Positions 60,555 to 62,333 of a stretch of DNA of 62,333 bases are shown here, in pieces (the stretch's first letter is position 1; every line of letters begins with the position of its first letter). The stretch is from NCBI GenBank assembly GCA_024644015.1, contig JAHELV010000021.1:1-62333 (forward strand), in the 5' to 3' direction. Under the pieces are notes generated by a model, which saw nothing but the letters and a program-made list of their open reading frames with translations, was not told the DNA's origin and did not search any database. The DNA comes from Nitriliruptorales bacterium (GTDB lineage: Bacteria > Actinomycetota > Nitriliruptoria > Euzebyales > JAHELV01). A program made the translations under genes and the position numbers.

Positions 60555-62291
60555 TCAGGATGCGGGCGCCAGACGACGCAACCGTTTGCTGTGCAGCTCG
60601 TCGGCTCCCGAACCCGCGCGGCGCCGCCGACGTCGCAGGCGGCGCACCGTGTGCTGCAACGTGTCACCGCCGGCGATCGGCTCCGTGTAGGTACCGTCGG
60701 CCCACAGCAGCGTGGTGAGGTCCGACGACAGCCAGCGGTGCAGCATGGCGCGCTCGTGCATCACCACGAACGGATCGTGGTCGGACGGTTCGTCGAGCGG
60801 GAGCGTCATGGCTGCCTGCGCCACCCGCGTGCGGTCGCAGCGCGCGCTGCCCGTCAGGCGCCCGTCGGCGACGCGTATCACCTCGGCCTCGCCTGAACCC
60901 GTCGGTCTCCAGGCGGCGAGATCGACGCCGGTGAGCGCTCGCGAGGAGCGTTGTCGTAGGACGGCCTCGATCAGTGCCGACAAACGGTCGCGCCGCCACT
61001 GCGCCTCGTGGTATCGCTCGGCCTCGCCCAGCGTCGTCATCCGGGCCACGAGCCAGCCCGCAGCCGGGCCGGAGCCGTCCCGCATGGCGGCGCGGGCGTG
61101 CTCGACGACCGTCTCGTACACACCCGGTGACACCTCGCCGGTGCACGGCGCGTGGCACCGTCCGAGCTCGGCGAGCGCACAGGCCGGGACGCGGGTGCGC
61201 GCAGTGATCGCCATCGTGCAGCGCCGCAACGGCAGCGCGTCGTGCAGCCCGTCGCGGATCTGCTCGGCGTCACGGGCCGACCGCAGCGGGCCGAGATAGG
61301 TGGCGCCGTCGTCACGGACCGTGCGGACGATCGACAGCCGAGGGAACCGCTCGATGGTGAGCTTGAGCCAGACCGCGCGGGGTGGTGGCTTGTCGCGCCG
61401 ATTGAATCGGGGTCGCCAGCGTGCGATCGCCCGGATCTCACGGATCCCGGCCTCGAGCTCGGTTGGACACTCCCGATGGTCGATGCGTGCCGTCTCCCGC
61501 AGAAGACCGCGGACCATGCGGCGTGGGTCCGAGCCGAAGTAGGTTCGCACCCGTGCGCGAAGGTCCGTGGCCTTGCCCACGTAGAGCACCTCTCCGGCCG
61601 CCGAGCGGAACGCGTACACGCCCGGACGGGGCGGCAGCCCGTCGGTGAGTCGGTGGCGCCGGTCAACGGTCTCCAGGTCGCGCCGGCGACACAACTCGAG
61701 CAACCCGGCCACCGTGGTCACGCCGAGACCAGCTGCCCGCTCCAACAGTGCGTGCAGGACCTCGACGGTCGCGCGTGCGTCCGGCAGAGCGCGGTGGCTG
61801 GGCTCGGTGTGGGTGCGCAGGTGGCGCGCCAGCGTCGCCAGCTTGCAGTTGCGGACCTCGTCCCGGATCAGGCGTCGCGCCAGCGTCGCGGTGCACACGA
61901 CCGGCAGGTCGATTTCCTGGTAGCCGTGACGGCGGAGCGCCGCGTTCAGGAACGATACGTCGAAGCGCGCCGAGTGCGCCACCAGCACCGAGCCACGCCA
62001 CAGCTCGAGCAGCATCGGCAGCACGGCGGTGATCGGCGGCGCATCGGCGACCAGTCGGTCCGTGATGCCGGTCAGCGCGGTGATGGAACGCGGGATGACC
62101 AGGCCCGGTCTGACCAGCGTCGACAGCTCCGCCTCGCGCTCCCCGCCGCGGACCCTGACCGCGCCCACTTCGGTGATCGCGCACGAGTCGGGCGACCCGC
62201 CCGTGGTCTCCAGATCGACCACGGTGAACGACACCGCGCGCAACGGCGTCTCGCCGTCCACGGTGTCGCTGCGAGGAAGCGGGGGCGCCAT
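60555..62291 (-). CDS. DEDDh exonuclease / GIY-YIG nuclease fusion
   Basis: A 578-residue fusion. Residues 18-185 are a DnaQ-like DEDDh 3'-5' exonuclease with VVDLETTG, VAHSARFDVSFLN and the His/Asp of HRALPDARATVEVL. Residues 205-300 are a UvrC-like GIY-YIG domain (RPGVYAFRSAAGEVLYVGKATDLRARVRTYFG). The remainder resembles the UvrC middle region with CALAELGRCHAPCTG. It matches the mycobacterial Rv2191 type, a free-standing repair or replication nuclease of unknown in vivo role. ATG 62291 is chosen because TATGCT lies 7 nt upstream, giving a leaderless mRNA; ATG 62303 lies within that -10 element. Confidence 0.9.
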   Translation of the reverse strand: MAPPLPRSDTVDGETPLRAVSFTVVDLETTGGSPDSCAITEVGAVRVRGGEREAELSTLVRPGLVIPRSITALTGITDRLVADAPPITAVLPMLLELWRGSVLVAHSARFDVSFLNAALRRHGYQEIDLPVVCTATLARRLIRDEVRNCKLATLARHLRTHTEPSHRALPDARATVEVLHALLERAAGLGVTTVAGLLELCRRRDLETVDRRHRLTDGLPPRPGVYAFRSAAGEVLYVGKATDLRARVRTYFGSDPRRMVRGLLRETARIDHRECPTELEAGIREIRAIARWRPRFNRRDKPPPRAVWLKLTIERFPRLSIVRTVRDDGATYLGPLRSARDAEQIRDGLHDALPLRRCTMAITARTRVPACALAELGRCHAPCTGEVSPGVYETVVEHARAAMRDGSGPAAGWLVARMTTLGEAERYHEAQWRRDRLSALIEAVLRQRSSRALTGVDLAAWRPTGSGEAEVIRVADGRLTGSARCDRTRVAQAAMTLPLDEPSDHDPFVVMHERAMLHRWLSSDLTTLLWADGTYTEPIAGGDTLQHTVRRLRRRRRRAGSGADELHSKRLRRLAPAS

Positions 62292-62298
62292 CGGTCGC

Positions 62299-62326
62299 AG
62301 CATAACCGAACAGGTGTTCGCAGCAA
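62299..62326 (-). promoter_or_regulatory. Promoter of the DEDDh/GIY-YIG gene
   Basis: On the minus strand TTGCTG (62326-62321), a 16-nt spacer and TATGCT (62304-62299) precede ATG 62291 by 7 nt. This is the best match in the window to a housekeeping promoter. It makes the mRNA leaderless and rules out the start at 62303, which would lie within the -10. Confidence 0.6.
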
Positions 62327-62333
62327 AGCCCCC

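Overview
This 62 kb window is chromosomal DNA from a high-GC actinobacterium. The evidence is a tandem GlnA2-GlnE-(HAD)-GlnA1 cluster, a MarP-type serine protease, an F420-dependent NADP reductase, a DEDDh/GIY-YIG nuclease near trpD as in mycobacteria, many GTG/TTG starts, and probable leaderless genes. I infer a deep-branching lineage such as Nitriliruptoria, because gene order otherwise differs from mycobacteria and streptomycetes. Nearly every gene is a housekeeping or metabolic gene. I see no insertion sequence, prophage, CRISPR array or obvious foreign island.

Layout. 0.3-6.1 kb: tRNA-Val, a Nif3-like protein, a zinc-ribbon coiled-coil protein, a decayed ABC ATPase gene and an overlapping pair of P-loop GTPases. 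6.2-6.6 kb: the RNase P RNA. 6.6-14.1 kb: a Cas4/AddB-like nuclease, a DUF368 (PopT-type) membrane protein, an S9 peptidase, a PEBP-like protein, an aminotransferase, Dps and an EamA transporter. 14.1-24.6 kb: a three-armed inverted repeat, a degenerate nuclease-like protein, SerB, MarP, type II DAHP synthase, a diacylglycerol kinase-like protein, PruA, Fpg/MutM, ClpP and a divergent IclR regulator with a perfect 22-bp palindrome between them. 24.6-34.1 kb: a tail-anchored ECF-sigma-like protein, a DUF427 protein, FtsH, NpdG, PanB, Dtd, an EAL-domain protein and NadE.

34-43 kb is a nitrogen block: Amt, GlnA2, GlnE, a HAD phosphatase and GlnA1, with GlnR-like operator patterns before amt and glnA1. 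GlnA1 keeps the adenylylatable tyrosine that GlnE modifies; GlnA2 has phenylalanine there. 43-49 kb is a lipoate/2-oxoacid block: MscS, LipA, LipB, an E2 acyltransferase with two almost identical lipoyl domains, and dihydrolipoyl dehydrogenase. 49-52.7 kb: GcvT, glycerate kinase, a YbaK-type deacylase, an A-type Fe-S carrier and TusA. 52.8-62.3 kb: the ferredoxin-type 2-oxoacid oxidoreductase KorAB, an FNT channel, an atypical receiver protein overlapping TrpD, a cation-chloride cotransporter homologue and the DEDDh/GIY-YIG nuclease.

I found no wholly new multi-gene system. The most unusual items are the sigma-like membrane protein at 24661-26574, the palindromes beside iclR, the competing hairpins at 14115-14209, the GlnR-like boxes and the duplicated lipoyl-domain DNA.
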